Source of the DNA: Paenactinomyces guangxiensis
GTDB lineage: Bacteria > Bacillota > Bacilli > Thermoactinomycetales > Thermoactinomycetaceae
Assembly: GCF_016055185.1 (NCBI RefSeq)
Contig: NZ_JAECVR010000003.1
Coordinates: forward strand, 124,001 to 188,000
Direction of reading: 5' to 3'
Length of the DNA: 64,000 nucleotides
Positions within the stretch are counted from its first letter, which is position 1. Every line of letters starts with the position of its first letter. Under the pieces are notes generated by a model. That model made no database searches. It saw only the letters and a program-made list of their open reading frames with translations, and had not been told where the DNA came from. A program made the translations under genes and the position numbers. This document shows positions 44,865 to 54,427 of the stretch, one piece after another.

Positions 44865-46016
44865 TCATACCTCGCACTGTCCGCCCAGGCTGGCCAACAA
44901 TAAGGCCACCAGCGCACTGCGCACCGGCATTTCTGAAACCACCAGATGCTCATGCACGGCATGGGCACCATCACCGACAGCACCCAAACCATCGATGGTC
45001 GGGGCGAGCGGTGCAGTGAAGTTGCCATCGCTGGCTCCTCCGGTCGCTGCTTCAGGCAGATCGAAATTTAACTCTTCCTTAGCCAGTTTTTTCGCCAGTT
45101 GATACATGGCCGCTACCTGTTCGGTACGTTCAAGCGGCGGCCGGTTAAGTTCGCCGGTAACAGTCAATCCGGTCCCTTCCGTTTGCGGCTGCAATCCAAG
45201 GATCACGGGCATGAGCCGCTCCGCTTCTGCCTGGGTCGTTATCCGCAGGTCGATCTCCGCTTCCGCTTCCGCCGCCACCACATTGGAGGTGGTGCCGCCG
45301 CGAATCACCCCGACATTGACCGTTGTTCCGGTACTGTAATCGGTGAGGCTGTGCAGGTAGGAAATCTGCCGGGCCAGCTCCTCGATGGCACTCCTTCCCT
45401 TGTCATGGTCAATTCCGGAATGAGCAGGCTGTCCCTTCACCTTCAAGTGAAACATGCCGACTCCTTTGCGTGAAGTTTTCAGGGCACCGTTGGGAGACAT
45501 CGACGGTTCAAGCACCAGTACATATTTGCTCTTTTTCGCTTCTTCTTCAATCAGCGGGCGTGAGGTGGGACTCCCGATCTCCTCGTCCGAGGTAAACAGG
45601 TATACAACCTTACAGCACAGTTGTTTGCGCAGCATGTGAAGCGCATGCAGAGCATAAAGCCCCTGGACCAGGCCGCCTTTCATATCAAAAATGCCCGGCC
45701 CGTAAGCTTTCCCCTCTGTAATGCGAAACGGCATCTTCTCCAGGTCCCCATGCTGCCATACGGTGTCAAAATGGGCGAGCAGCAGGATTTGCTCCTCGCC
45801 GCTGCCCCATTCGCCCCGAATATGGTTCCCGTACAAATCGTTTTTGATCACCGTCGTGCTTCCACCGGTCAGTTCCGTAAATCGTTTTGCAATTTCCACT
45901 CCGAGCCGGTCAGTCAACGCTTTTTCCCGGGATGGCGACTCCAGTTCAACAAATCTCTTTAAAACCGCCAGCATCTCCTCTTGTTTCGACTGCAAATATT
46001 GTAAAACTTCGTTCAT
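44865..46016 (-). CDS. M20-family metallopeptidase (carboxypeptidase G2-like)
   Basis: 383 residues from ATG 46016. Zinc motifs complete: LLAHFDTVW, GPGIFDMKGG, TSDEEIGS and the C-terminal HAVHEHLV. The dimerisation domain lies between about 185 and 295 (QPAHSGIDHDKGRSAIEE). Enzymes of this type cleave C-terminal amino acids from dipeptides or N-acyl amino acids. Together with the M28-like gene and MFS importer it suggests uptake and breakdown of a small amidated or acylated amino acid. Confidence 0.9.
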   Translation of the reverse strand: MNEVLQYLQSKQEEMLAVLKRFVELESPSREKALTDRLGVEIAKRFTELTGGSTTVIKNDLYGNHIRGEWGSGEEQILLLAHFDTVWQHGDLEKMPFRITEGKAYGPGIFDMKGGLVQGLYALHALHMLRKQLCCKVVYLFTSDEEIGSPTSRPLIEEEAKKSKYVLVLEPSMSPNGALKTSRKGVGMFHLKVKGQPAHSGIDHDKGRSAIEELARQISYLHSLTDYSTGTTVNVGVIRGGTTSNVVAAEAEAEIDLRITTQAEAERLMPVILGLQPQTEGTGLTVTGELNRPPLERTEQVAAMYQLAKKLAKEELNFDLPEAATGGASDGNFTAPLAPTIDGLGAVGDGAHAVHEHLVVSEMPVRSALVALLLASLGGQCEV

Positions 46017-46030
46017 GCCTTCCCCGCCTT

Positions 46031-46822
46031 TCATTTTGATTGGAATACGCGGCCTGCTGAATAACCGCCGTCAATGAGCAAAGTTTGACCAGTGACGTAG
46101 CGGGATTGGTCAGTGGCGAAAAACAGCACCCCTTCGGCAATTTCTTCAATCAGAGCGGCACGGTTCATCGGGCAGTAGGAGAGCTTTTCCTGATGCTCCC
46201 GGACCGCATCCTCCGTCACCAGCGTTGACAACAGAGTTTCCGTCTCCACAAGTCCGGGACCCAATGCGTTGACGCGGATGCCATGTTTCGCCCATTCCAG
46301 CGCCAGCACCTGAGTCAACATTTTGGCCGCCGCCTTAGAGGAACAGTAATGAGCCACACCGGGTCTGGCTACTTCGCTTGCCGTGGAGGTAACATTGATG
46401 ATCCGCCCGCCCTTTCCCTGGCGGATCATCACTTTGGCTGCTGCCTGGGACAGAAAAAATACTGCTTTCACGTTCACATCAAACACAACGTCCCATTCAC
46501 TTTCGTCGATTTGCAGCGCGTTGGTCGATGGGTAAAGCCCCGCACAATTTACCAGAATGTCGATGCTCCCAAAGCTTTGCAGCGCAGCCTCCACAACCTG
46601 TTCCGCTGCAGAGTGTTGCCGCAGATCAGCCACATGATAAGCTGTTTTCTCTTTTCCATACTTTGCTTGCAGCTCTTTGACCGTGTCAGATGCCCTGGCC
46701 TCATTCACATCAGCAATCAGGACAGAAGAACCGGCCTGCAACAGTGCCTCGGCAATTCCCCTGCCGATTCCGGAAGCGCCTCCGGTGACAATAGCCACAT
46801 CCTTTTGCAAACAATACTTCAT
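46031..46822 (-). CDS. Short-chain dehydrogenase/reductase
   Basis: 263 residues from ATG 46822 behind AAAGGAGG. VTGGASGIGRGIA binds NAD(P), NCAG, catalytic Ser in NVTSTAS, YCSSKAA supplies Tyr and Lys, and the C-terminal YVTGQTLLIDGGYS is typical. Unlike the truncated SDR at 18 kb it is intact. Substrate unknown; probably oxidises a hydroxylated intermediate of the operon's pathway. Confidence 0.9.
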   Translation of the reverse strand: MKYCLQKDVAIVTGGASGIGRGIAEALLQAGSSVLIADVNEARASDTVKELQAKYGKEKTAYHVADLRQHSAAEQVVEAALQSFGSIDILVNCAGLYPSTNALQIDESEWDVVFDVNVKAVFFLSQAAAKVMIRQGKGGRIINVTSTASEVARPGVAHYCSSKAAAKMLTQVLALEWAKHGIRVNALGPGLVETETLLSTLVTEDAVREHQEKLSYCPMNRAALIEEIAEGVLFFATDQSRYVTGQTLLIDGGYSAGRVFQSK

Positions 46823-46873
46823 CCCGCTAAACCTCCTTTCCCGGTCATAAACCGAGCGCAATGGACCCCCGCT

Positions 46874-48190
46874 TTACTTGAGCGGCTCTTTATACGTTTC
46901 CTTGATCCCGAACAAGACCAGCATCGAAATGACGGCACAAGCGATGACATAATAGGTTGGCGAAGTATTATCCCCGGTCGCGGAGATCAGATAAGTGGCG
47001 ATAAACGGTGCGGTGCCCCCAAAAGCAGCTACCGAGATGTTGTATCCGACGGACAGTGCGCTGGCACGAATCTTGGTTGGGAACACTTCGGCAATCGCTG
47101 CCGGTCCAGGACCTGAATAGGCGGCCTCAAATATGGCCAGCAGCATTTGAGACAACAGAATAATGACAAAACTGCTGTGTTCAATCAACGAAAACAACGG
47201 GTAGCTGAGCAGGGCAAAGCCGATGGTAGAAGAAATCAGGACCGGTTTTCTGCCGAGCCGGTCGGACAGCCACCCCATGACCGGAACAAGCGAGATGAAG
47301 AAAGTGATCACGATCACATTAGACAGGAGAGACAACGACATCGGCAGATTAACCACTTTGGAAATATAGGTGGGCATGTAAGTGAGCAGCAAATAGTACG
47401 AAACCGTCCAGTGGATAGTAAACCCGATGGCGATCAAGATTTCCTTTGGATGATTTTTCAGAGTGTCGAGAAGCGGCTTCTTGGACACCTTTGTATCCTT
47501 GGCAATCTCTTTGTATTTGGGTGTTTCATCAATGCGCATACGCAGATAAAGACCCACAATTCCGACGATGATCCCGAGCAGAAACGGAATGCGCCAACCC
47601 CAGGCGGACAGTTCCTGCGGTGAGAAAATAGTTGTAAACACCGTAGCGACGACAGAACCGACCAGCAATCCGGCTCCGGTGCTAAACTGCTGCCAGCTGC
47701 CATAGAAACCTCGCTTTGACTCCGGAGCATATTCAACGATAAATGAGGTGCCGCTGCCCCATTCCCCGCCAGCCGACAATCCTTGAACCAGCCGGGCGAT
47801 GACCAGCAAAATCGGCGCCAGAATGCCGATCTGTTCATAAGTAGGCAAAATCCCCATCACAAATGTGCTGATTCCCATTAAGATCACGGCCAGCGACAAC
47901 GCTTTTTTGCGGCCGACACGATCACTGTACGGGCCGAAGAAAAGAGCTCCAAGCGGCCGCATGATAAATCCGACGGCAAATACAGCAAACGAAAGAAGCA
48001 ATGATGCCAGCGCATCAGTAGCCGGGAAAAACAATTGTCCGATCACCGGGGCAAAGTAGCCGTAAATGGCCCAATCGTACCACTCCATAATATTACCGAA
48101 TGTTCCGGCTATAACCGCTTTTTTCGCTTGCGCCGGGCTGATGGTCTGTTTCCCGGTATCCCTTTGATTTAATTCCAGGTTTACTGCCAT
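46874..48190 (-). CDS. MFS metabolite:proton symporter (ProP/ShiA type)
   Basis: 438 residues, 12 membrane segments. The opening FGNIMEWYDWAIYGYFAPVIG, the loop SDRVGRKKAL and the GGEWGSG motif are diagnostic of the metabolite:H+ symporter subfamily that imports carboxylates, betaines and related compounds. First gene of the operon and presumably the importer of its substrate. Lrp-type regulator immediately upstream on the same strand. Confidence 0.9.
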   Translation of the reverse strand: MAVNLELNQRDTGKQTISPAQAKKAVIAGTFGNIMEWYDWAIYGYFAPVIGQLFFPATDALASLLLSFAVFAVGFIMRPLGALFFGPYSDRVGRKKALSLAVILMGISTFVMGILPTYEQIGILAPILLVIARLVQGLSAGGEWGSGTSFIVEYAPESKRGFYGSWQQFSTGAGLLVGSVVATVFTTIFSPQELSAWGWRIPFLLGIIVGIVGLYLRMRIDETPKYKEIAKDTKVSKKPLLDTLKNHPKEILIAIGFTIHWTVSYYLLLTYMPTYISKVVNLPMSLSLLSNVIVITFFISLVPVMGWLSDRLGRKPVLISSTIGFALLSYPLFSLIEHSSFVIILLSQMLLAIFEAAYSGPGPAAIAEVFPTKIRASALSVGYNISVAAFGGTAPFIATYLISATGDNTSPTYYVIACAVISMLVLFGIKETYKEPLK

Positions 48191-48348
48191 GGGCTCTACC
48201 TCCTCATCTCATCTTGTTGACTGCTTCTTATACCGCTGAGGACGGGTATACGAGTTGGATCGTACACTACTGAGCCCCAGCAAAAGGCCAGCAGAATTCA
48301 TTCATTCTTACAAATGAAAAATATCTTCATACATTTTGGAATAAAAAA

Positions 48349-48831
48349 TTATTGCACTCCCCAATCGTATGATTGCTTATGAATTTTCAGCAGCATGGAA
48401 GAATCAGTCGCCTCAATGCCTTCGATATTGCTTAATTCGGTCGTTAAAATACGGTAAAACTCTTCGGTTGATGAAGTGATGATCTCGATAAACATATCAA
48501 ATGTTCCGGTTGATACAGCAACAAAGCGTACTTCAGGGATCTTTTCCAGCGCTTTGATAATCTCATCCAGCTTGTTGAGCCGCACCTTTAACCCCAGCAT
48601 CGCGACGGTGGCCATACCGGTTTTAAACGGATCCACCACGCCGACAATCTTCAAAATCTGGTTTTCCATCAGGCGCTGTACACGGTTGCGAACTGTACCT
48701 ACCGTCACCTTCAGCTCTTCGGCAATTTCCGTGTAAGAGCAACGACCATCTTTCTGTAAATATTCGATGATCGCCTTGTCCACCTCATCAAGGGTATAAC
48801 CGTTTCCTTTACCACCTGTCTTTTTCTCCAT
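48349..48831 (-). CDS. Lrp/AsnC-family transcriptional regulator
   Basis: 160 residues. Winged helix TLDEVDKAIIEYLQKDGRCSY ... EIAEELKVTVGTVRNRVQRL, followed by a RAM/AsnC ligand domain (VAMLGLKVRLNKLDEI ... VAVSTGTFDMFIEI). Such proteins sense amino acids and control transport and catabolism genes. It lies 158 bases upstream of the MFS gene, same direction, and is the best candidate for controlling that operon. GGAGGAG precedes the ATG. Confidence 0.92.
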   Translation of the reverse strand: MEKKTGGKGNGYTLDEVDKAIIEYLQKDGRCSYTEIAEELKVTVGTVRNRVQRLMENQILKIVGVVDPFKTGMATVAMLGLKVRLNKLDEIIKALEKIPEVRFVAVSTGTFDMFIEIITSSTEEFYRILTTELSNIEGIEATDSSMLLKIHKQSYDWGVQ

Positions 48832-48984
48832 ATCACTCCTCCTCCGATATTTTATTCAATATACTATATTGTATTTTTTTCAATTTCAATAGTTTAAAAG
48901 TAATAATTATATAATATCACATAGTACTTTTTGACATTTTTTCATTATCGGTATAAACCATTCCGTCAACTCTGGAAAAACAAA

Positions 48985-49019
48985 AGAGATCCCTTTGCCT
49001 AAGGACAATAGGGGTCTCT
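48985..49019 (-). promoter_or_regulatory. Terminator-like hairpin upstream of the Lrp gene
   Basis: AGAGATCCC / GGGGTCTCT with one G-U pair; on the minus strand it is followed by TTTTGTTTTT. It lies 150 bases ahead of the lrp start and between divergent genes, so it could be an attenuator in a long lrp leader or a remnant terminator. Confidence 0.4.
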
Positions 49020-49199
49020 CTCTTCGTCCACTGGTTTGTTCGTTTGATTATTCACTATTGATATTAATATTCAAAAAATGGACACATGCTTTTATCCCCA
49101 ACAGAGAGAAAAGGCCTTACAATAATATTGTAATCTTGATGAAAGATTACTGAAATTTAACTCAAAATTCTGTCCTAGAGTAGAAAGGGCGATTATCAT

Positions 49200-49433
49200 A
49201 TGGCAAAGTATTATGGAAAATACGAAATGAATGAAACCCAAACTCCAAACGCGATGACCTGGCTGCAACTGGGTGATGAGGTCCACTTGGTAAACCGGGT
49301 GGGGAAAAAGATGGGCTTCACGGTGAAAAACACATACAAGTACAACAACAAAATTGTGTATGTCACAGATCGTTTTGGCATCGTCTATGCAGATGAATTA
49401 AGAAATGTTCCGGTCCCCTCTTTGCAAAATTAA
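49200..49433 (+). CDS. Hypothetical protein, 77 residues
   Basis: MAKYYGKYEMNETQTPN, then a small beta barrel-like domain (LQLGDEVHLVNRVGKKMGF ... NNKIVYVTDRFGIVYADEL). AAAGGGCG precedes the ATG and a strong terminator follows. Family not recognised; an SH3-like fold is a guess from the pattern. Confidence 0.6.
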   Translation: MAKYYGKYEMNETQTPNAMTWLQLGDEVHLVNRVGKKMGFTVKNTYKYNNKIVYVTDRFGIVYADELRNVPVPSLQN

Positions 49434-49511
49434 TCTGCCGTCACATTCCGGGCTTTAAATAGTCTGATGATTCTTTTAAGTAGCTCAAAAATCCAACTGT
49501 GTATAATCACG

Positions 49512-49562
49512 AATAGCAGGGGATAATGAGATTTCCGTTACTCCCTGCTATTCTTTTATTTT
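49512..49562 (+). terminator. Terminator after the 77-residue ORF
   Basis: AATAGCAGGG / CCCTGCTATT, 10-base perfect stem, then CTTTTATTTTTA. Confidence 0.8.
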
Positions 49563-49861
49563 TAGTTTGTGTCCCATATAGAGACCATTCGCTTTTCTTG
49601 ACCTAAAGTGAATAAAGGAATGCGTTTCCCATACTTTTGGATCATAGTCTGATTATGCTCATCCGCCCCATCAATGTTACCGCTCAGGAAAACCGGCATT
49701 TCGGCATTGTTCTCAACCAGGATTTGAATTGCCTCATTTCGTGCTGCTTCTTTTAAAGCTGTCATATCGCCCAAATGGTCACTTAAAAGGATGAAAATAC
49801 AGAGCCCTGGGCACGTAAACTGTCTCCCAGATCCGTAATGCTCCTTTTCTTTTCATGTCAT
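49562..49861 (-). pseudogene. Frameshifted remnant of an unknown gene
   Basis: The 3' part is an open frame of about 70-75 codons (LLSDHLGDMTALKEAARNEA ... MPVFLSGNIDGADEHNQ ... GKRIPLFTLGQEKR). Upstream, another frame continues the protein-like sequence backwards (KKRSITDLGDSLRAQGSVF), separated by a frameshift near 49790. No start codon or ribosome binding site is visible. Not recognised. Confidence 0.4.
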
Positions 49862-49919
49862 AGTGTTTTTTCTTTTCTCTACACAGCTATTGTAGATATT
49901 TGATGAAATCATAACGTTT

Positions 49920-50555
49920 CTAAATTAAATTTTTTTTAAAATGAGCTGGTACTCCAGCATATAATGTATTCTTCGAGACATCCTCTTTAACAAAAGCTCC
50001 CCCTCCTATAACAGACCAAGCTCCAACTGTAATTTTTTCACGGATGGAGGCACCTATGCCAAGATAAGCCCCTTCCTCAATTGTTACGTTACCAGCGATA
50101 TTGACACCAGGGGAAACCGTAACATAATCTTTAATAATATTATCATGACTCACGTTTACACTCCGATTAATGATTACAAAATTTCCTATATAAACGTTTG
50201 TAGTTAAAATACTTCCTTCACATATTATACTCCCACTTCCTAAGTGATTACGTTTAGAGATATAAACGGAGGGATGCACAATCGTGTTTGCCAGCTTAAA
50301 GCCAGCCTTTCTTGTTTTTTCAACAAAACGCTTTTTTAAAGCCGGACTACCAACTCCTGCACAAACAATTTCTACCTTATCTTGAAGGTGAATAATATCC
50401 TTAAGATCACCTAATACTGGAACATCATCTACTATTTTTCCTTTCATTTCGGATCTTTCATCGAGAAATCCGATCACCTCATATCCTAATTGCTCACAAA
50501 GATGATTTACTTCACGGGCATGTCCTCCACATCCCCAGATAACAATTGTTTTCAT
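49920..50555 (-). CDS. NeuD/PglD-type sugar O- or N-acyltransferase
   Basis: 211 residues. N-terminal Rossmann-like IVIWGCGGHAREV, then a left-handed beta-helix of hexapeptide repeats from about 95 (GSGSIICEG, NVYIGNFVII, GAYLGIGASI). Such enzymes acetylate amino sugars or sialic acid. The ATG overlaps the stop of the aminotransferase gene by one base (TGATG), the usual partner for acylating a 4-amino sugar. Last gene of the minus-strand cluster. Confidence 0.88.
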   Translation of the reverse strand: MKTIVIWGCGGHAREVNHLCEQLGYEVIGFLDERSEMKGKIVDDVPVLGDLKDIIHLQDKVEIVCAGVGSPALKKRFVEKTRKAGFKLANTIVHPSVYISKRNHLGSGSIICEGSILTTNVYIGNFVIINRSVNVSHDNIIKDYVTVSPGVNIAGNVTIEEGAYLGIGASIREKITVGAWSVIGGGAFVKEDVSKNTLYAGVPAHFKKNLI

Positions 50556-51673
50556 CAATCGCAAATCCCCTCAATAACAAAAATTACGTGATTCAAATCC
50601 ATTTCTTCCCATAATGGCAAACTAATGATCCGTTTCGACAGGTTCTCAGTAACGAATAAAGAAGTATGAGGACATGATTTAAATTGACTTTGTTGATGAC
50701 AAGCCGGAGAAAAATATGTCCTCGCTTCAATTTTTTTATTAGCAAGCCGTTGAATAAAATCTATATTACTCTGTCCTTCTGGGCATAATGCGGGCATAAA
50801 TTGATAAGCTATTTTTCCATTAGTCTTTTGAACATGCCAACCTTTTTCTAACAATTTTTTTTGGTTCAATTTCTCTAAATACCACTGATGAATTTTCATT
50901 CTAGTCTTTAATTTTTGAGGGAAGACTTTCAAAGTTGATAAAGCGATGGCTGCTGAGTATTCAGACATCTTTCCGTTCAGTCCCTGTAAAGTCGATTCTC
51001 TTTCAATGGAAAACCCGAAATTTGCAGCTTGACGTATCTTTCGGATTAACTTTATATTTGCGCTATATAGTAAACCACCTTCACCAATGCCAAAAGATTT
51101 AGTAGCATGAAAACTAAATACAACAATACCCGGAAAATTCTTCCCGAAATGTCCTTTTCCTTTGTCTCCCATAGTCCCAAAACTGGCAGCAGCATCAACA
51201 ACAACGGGTATTCCTGATTCATGTATTTCCCGATAATATCTCAAATCCAAATTAGTTCCAAAAGTAGCATATGGAATCACAATCGCAATCTGATCGCCAA
51301 GCCTTTTTAAAAGATCACTAAGTAACTCTTTATTCATACACCAGTCATCTGAGTAAATATCTATAAAATAAGGTTCTAATCCACACCACATCGCTGCCAG
51401 AGGTGTAGCAGCAAAGGTAAAACTAGGCATTAAAGCATATTTTCCTTTAGAACGCTTACACTTAGAAATTGCCAGCATTAAGCCGATCGTAGCATTATTA
51501 ACGGTAGTTACAGCTCCGATATTATCGAAATATTCATTAAGAACCCGACTTTCGAAACGGGTATTTATAGGACCATAGTTACTGTATATTCTGGATTCCT
51601 CAATTTCGGAGAAATACTGTGAAAATTCCTCTCGTTTAACTAGATTCGGGCGTAAAAAAGGTATTTTTGTCAA
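50555..51673 (-). CDS. DegT/DnrJ/EryC1/StrS-family sugar aminotransferase
   Basis: 372 residues. PLP fold: VNNATIGLMLAI, PSFTFAATPLAAMWCG, VVVDAAASFG, and FSFHATKSFGIGEGG with the catalytic Lys. It would transaminate a keto sugar nucleotide, providing the amine that the adjacent acyltransferase modifies. Similar pairs make acetamido sugars of spore polysaccharide, S-layer glycan and flagellin. Confidence 0.9.
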   Translation of the reverse strand: MTKIPFLRPNLVKREEFSQYFSEIEESRIYSNYGPINTRFESRVLNEYFDNIGAVTTVNNATIGLMLAISKCKRSKGKYALMPSFTFAATPLAAMWCGLEPYFIDIYSDDWCMNKELLSDLLKRLGDQIAIVIPYATFGTNLDLRYYREIHESGIPVVVDAAASFGTMGDKGKGHFGKNFPGIVVFSFHATKSFGIGEGGLLYSANIKLIRKIRQAANFGFSIERESTLQGLNGKMSEYSAAIALSTLKVFPQKLKTRMKIHQWYLEKLNQKKLLEKGWHVQKTNGKIAYQFMPALCPEGQSNIDFIQRLANKKIEARTYFSPACHQQSQFKSCPHTSLFVTENLSKRIISLPLWEEMDLNHVIFVIEGICD

Positions 51674-51713
51674 AAGAATTTGATACCTCCTTTCAACATA
51701 GAAAATGCATTGT

Positions 51714-52613
51714 TCAAATCGTCTTCAATATGAATTCGATTCGTTTTAAATCTTCGATCAGCTTATTTTTCTCGGATAGGGTTTGGGGGGCTGGAATCAC
51801 CTGCTGGTAACGAGAGAGTGCAGCCTTATATAAATCTACAGTATGAAGGAAACCATCTTCCCTTGAATCGATAATTAAATCCAAAAATTCACGGATTGGT
51901 AAATAACCAGAACCGAGCGTACTGCTGTTTTGGTTTGGATGGATCCTAAAATAACTTAATGCTTCTGAGATATATACTGCTTTTCCTTTTGATAATAATG
52001 ACAACCAAGAAGCTAAGTCATTGAGATGAGTATATTGTTTGTTTTTATATACTCCAAATTTTTCAGTAAGATCTCTTTTTCTAAATAATACAGTTGTGGG
52101 CTCACCAATTACATTCATACATTTAGTCAAAACGTAATTCCCCAGATGCTTACCATCCAGTATTGTTGTTTCTTCAAATAACTTTTCGGTGCCGAGTATA
52201 GGGGGAATAAAGTTACCGTTTAAATCTATGGTTTGCCTGAAAGAAGAGACAAGAGCTATATCTTCGCTTTGTAAATAATATCTCATCATTTTTTCAATTT
52301 TTTCTCTATGAAAGACATCATCATCCATAAGATAATTGATATATTCTCCAGATGCTAAGTCAAAACACCTGTGCCAGTTTCCAAGAAATAGGTTTTTCTC
52401 ATTTTTAAAATATTTGAGTTGAGGGTATTTAGCAAGATAAGGAACAAGCATTGCATAGACTCGATTGTCTGTACTATCATCGCAAATGATAACTTCTATA
52501 TTCGAATATGTTTGTCTTAAAGCACTGGTTAATGCTATTTCTAAATAATGTGGTCTATTATATGCTGGTATGAGTATACTGACCAAAGGAAGGTTATTCT
52601 TTACCATTACCAT
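51714..52613 (-). CDS. Family 2 glycosyltransferase
   Basis: 299 residues. GT-A fold: LVSILIPAYNRPHYLEIALTSA, VIICDDSTDN, and YLMDDDVFHREKI with the DXD metal motif. Cytoplasmic, no membrane segment. Transfers an unknown sugar within the surface-glycan locus. Confidence 0.9.
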   Translation of the reverse strand: MVMVKNNLPLVSILIPAYNRPHYLEIALTSALRQTYSNIEVIICDDSTDNRVYAMLVPYLAKYPQLKYFKNEKNLFLGNWHRCFDLASGEYINYLMDDDVFHREKIEKMMRYYLQSEDIALVSSFRQTIDLNGNFIPPILGTEKLFEETTILDGKHLGNYVLTKCMNVIGEPTTVLFRKRDLTEKFGVYKNKQYTHLNDLASWLSLLSKGKAVYISEALSYFRIHPNQNSSTLGSGYLPIREFLDLIIDSREDGFLHTVDLYKAALSRYQQVIPAPQTLSEKNKLIEDLKRIEFILKTI

Positions 52614-52669
52614 ACTCCCCTTAATTATACTTTTTGAGTTAATCAGATTTTTCGGATCCGTCTCCTTTG

Positions 52670-53719
52670 TTATCCGAAGATTGTTTTTAACATTTTTAGT
52701 ACTCTTTTTTGGAAAGTATGTTCACGCATAGTTTTTTGAAAACCCCTCAAGGCCATTTCATATCTTTCATCCTCATGCTGTAAATAATAGTGGATTTTTT
52801 CGATTAATTCATTGGGTGAAGTATAAGTAACAATCTCATATCCCGGAGTATAACAGCTGCTTAAATCCTGACGGACATCAGTTAATTGAAATGCTCCGCA
52901 AGCTGAAATCTCAAATGTTCGAGGATTAATGGAATAGGCATTTAAATTTCTGGTGTTCTTTTTAAATAGAGTCTTGTCATCATGAGAACGATGAAGATTG
53001 ATAACGATATTAGCACCGTTGAAAAAATTTGCCACTGTGGTAGATGGTATACCTGTGGGAACAATTTTGTTTGACAGCAGAGAATAATGTGAGAGTTTAT
53101 TCCATAAAGGACCTATAATGATAATGTTCATATTTGACAAATATTTTGCTATACTGTTGAAAAAGGAAATTCGATTATTCCATGCAGTTCCTATAAAACA
53201 AATATCTCTTGCGTAGGCCATATCTACATAGTTTGGATAAAAAATATTTGTATTTGCGGCAAATGGAAGATAATGAACTTGTTTACACCCCAACATCTTA
53301 TACAAAGAAACACAACTTAGTTCATTGGTAAATACAAAATCATAATATTGGGCAAACTGTGTTGTTACATCCGTATAATAAGGATCATCCGTAAACCATA
53401 CTGCCGTTTTGATTCCCATTTTTCGAATGGCTTGAATTTGTTGGTAAGGGGTCTGATCACCCAGTAAAACCAAGACAAGATCTGGTTGTGTCTGGACAGC
53501 TAGATTTATAATGTCTGCATCAGGAGTTACTGTGATAACCTCACGTACCAATCCCTTAAGACCTTCAACAATTCCTTGATTAATTATCGGATAAGGACCT
53601 CCAAGAGGACCTCCGATAAAAAGTAACTTAATGTCCCAAAAAGCTGTTTCATTTTGAATTAGGTGCTGTACCGATTCTTGACATCTTTTAATATGAAGAT
53701 TACGTTTCCAAGAACCCAT
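52670..53719 (-). CDS. CgeB-like glycosyltransferase, copy 1
   Basis: 349 residues. KTAVWFTDDPYYTD, DICFIGTAWNNR, and RTFEISACGAFQLTDVRQDL are conserved with the second copy at 56023 and with spore maturation protein CgeB. GT-B type fold. In Bacillus subtilis CgeB takes part in making the outermost spore polysaccharide/crust. The N-terminus carries about 25 extra residues over copy 2. Confidence 0.85.
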   Translation of the reverse strand: MGSWKRNLHIKRCQESVQHLIQNETAFWDIKLLFIGGPLGGPYPIINQGIVEGLKGLVREVITVTPDADIINLAVQTQPDLVLVLLGDQTPYQQIQAIRKMGIKTAVWFTDDPYYTDVTTQFAQYYDFVFTNELSCVSLYKMLGCKQVHYLPFAANTNIFYPNYVDMAYARDICFIGTAWNNRISFFNSIAKYLSNMNIIIIGPLWNKLSHYSLLSNKIVPTGIPSTTVANFFNGANIVINLHRSHDDKTLFKKNTRNLNAYSINPRTFEISACGAFQLTDVRQDLSSCYTPGYEIVTYTSPNELIEKIHYYLQHEDERYEMALRGFQKTMREHTFQKRVLKMLKTIFG

Positions 53720-53761
53720 TTAGTATCACGCCTTTTTAGGAAATAAGATTTAGTAACAGGA

Positions 53762-54427
53762 TTAAGAGGAATAATGTTGGATAAAAATCTTTTGAACAGC
53801 CCTATAATCCGATAAGTTAAAGGTTTGGTTGTGATGTAGGTGGTAATGAAAACACCAGGGTTTGCGCTGATTTGCAACACCGACGAGGTAACGCCGTCTC
53901 GTAAATTCCCTCGATTGTGAAATATCATAGAAGTGATAACCTTTAAATAAATCCGACCTCCATGGAATATCATATTGTGTCGCCATTAAGAACCCATCAA
54001 CGGCTTGTACTGGTTCAAAGAGACCATGAACTTCACCAAAATTCTGTAAAGTTCTAATCCCATTAGGGAGTCCGATTACCTTTCCAACTAACCCTGTACC
54101 TTGCCACCAGATGCCATTTGAAGGAAGATTTTTACATCCAGCTAGACCTAGCAGACCTAAAGAAGGATTAGATTGAAATATGGTCAAAATATCTTGAAGA
54201 AAATTTTGGTTTACAATATAGGTATCTTGATGAAGATAAACTTTGTATTTTGCATCATTTTTTAAAGCCAGGTTATAACCTTCAAAAATACTTTGTATTC
54301 CATGAATTGGGAACAATTCAACTTGATAACCGCTTGGAACAATCAAATTCCGTATATACTTGAGACAACTGGAGTATAGTATGTCATTATTTACACAGGT
54401 GACAAACAAAAATTTTCGTTCATTCAT
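53762..54427 (-). CDS. GT-A-like glycosyltransferase, copy 1
   Basis: 221 residues. KFLFVTCVNNDILYSSCL, GYNLALKNDAKYKVYLHQDT (DxD-like), FEPVQAVDGFLMATQYDIPW and KPWCFHYH. Close paralogue of 58499-59164. The fold resembles small GT2-like enzymes of surface-glycan loci. Together with the CgeB-like gene downstream it forms a two-gene module that is present twice. Confidence 0.8.
   Translation of the reverse strand: MNERKFLFVTCVNNDILYSSCLKYIRNLIVPSGYQVELFPIHGIQSIFEGYNLALKNDAKYKVYLHQDTYIVNQNFLQDILTIFQSNPSLGLLGLAGCKNLPSNGIWWQGTGLVGKVIGLPNGIRTLQNFGEVHGLFEPVQAVDGFLMATQYDIPWRSDLFKGYHFYDISQSREFTRRRYLVGVANQRKPWCFHYHLHHNQTFNLSDYRAVQKIFIQHYSS

Noticed and set aside
46283..47116. 277-codon plus-strand frame
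   Set aside because: Antisense to the SDR and MFS genes.
53659..53973. 104-codon minus-strand frame overlapping two glycosyltransferase genes
   Set aside because: Alternative frame of the 3' end of the 53762 gene; no family resemblance.
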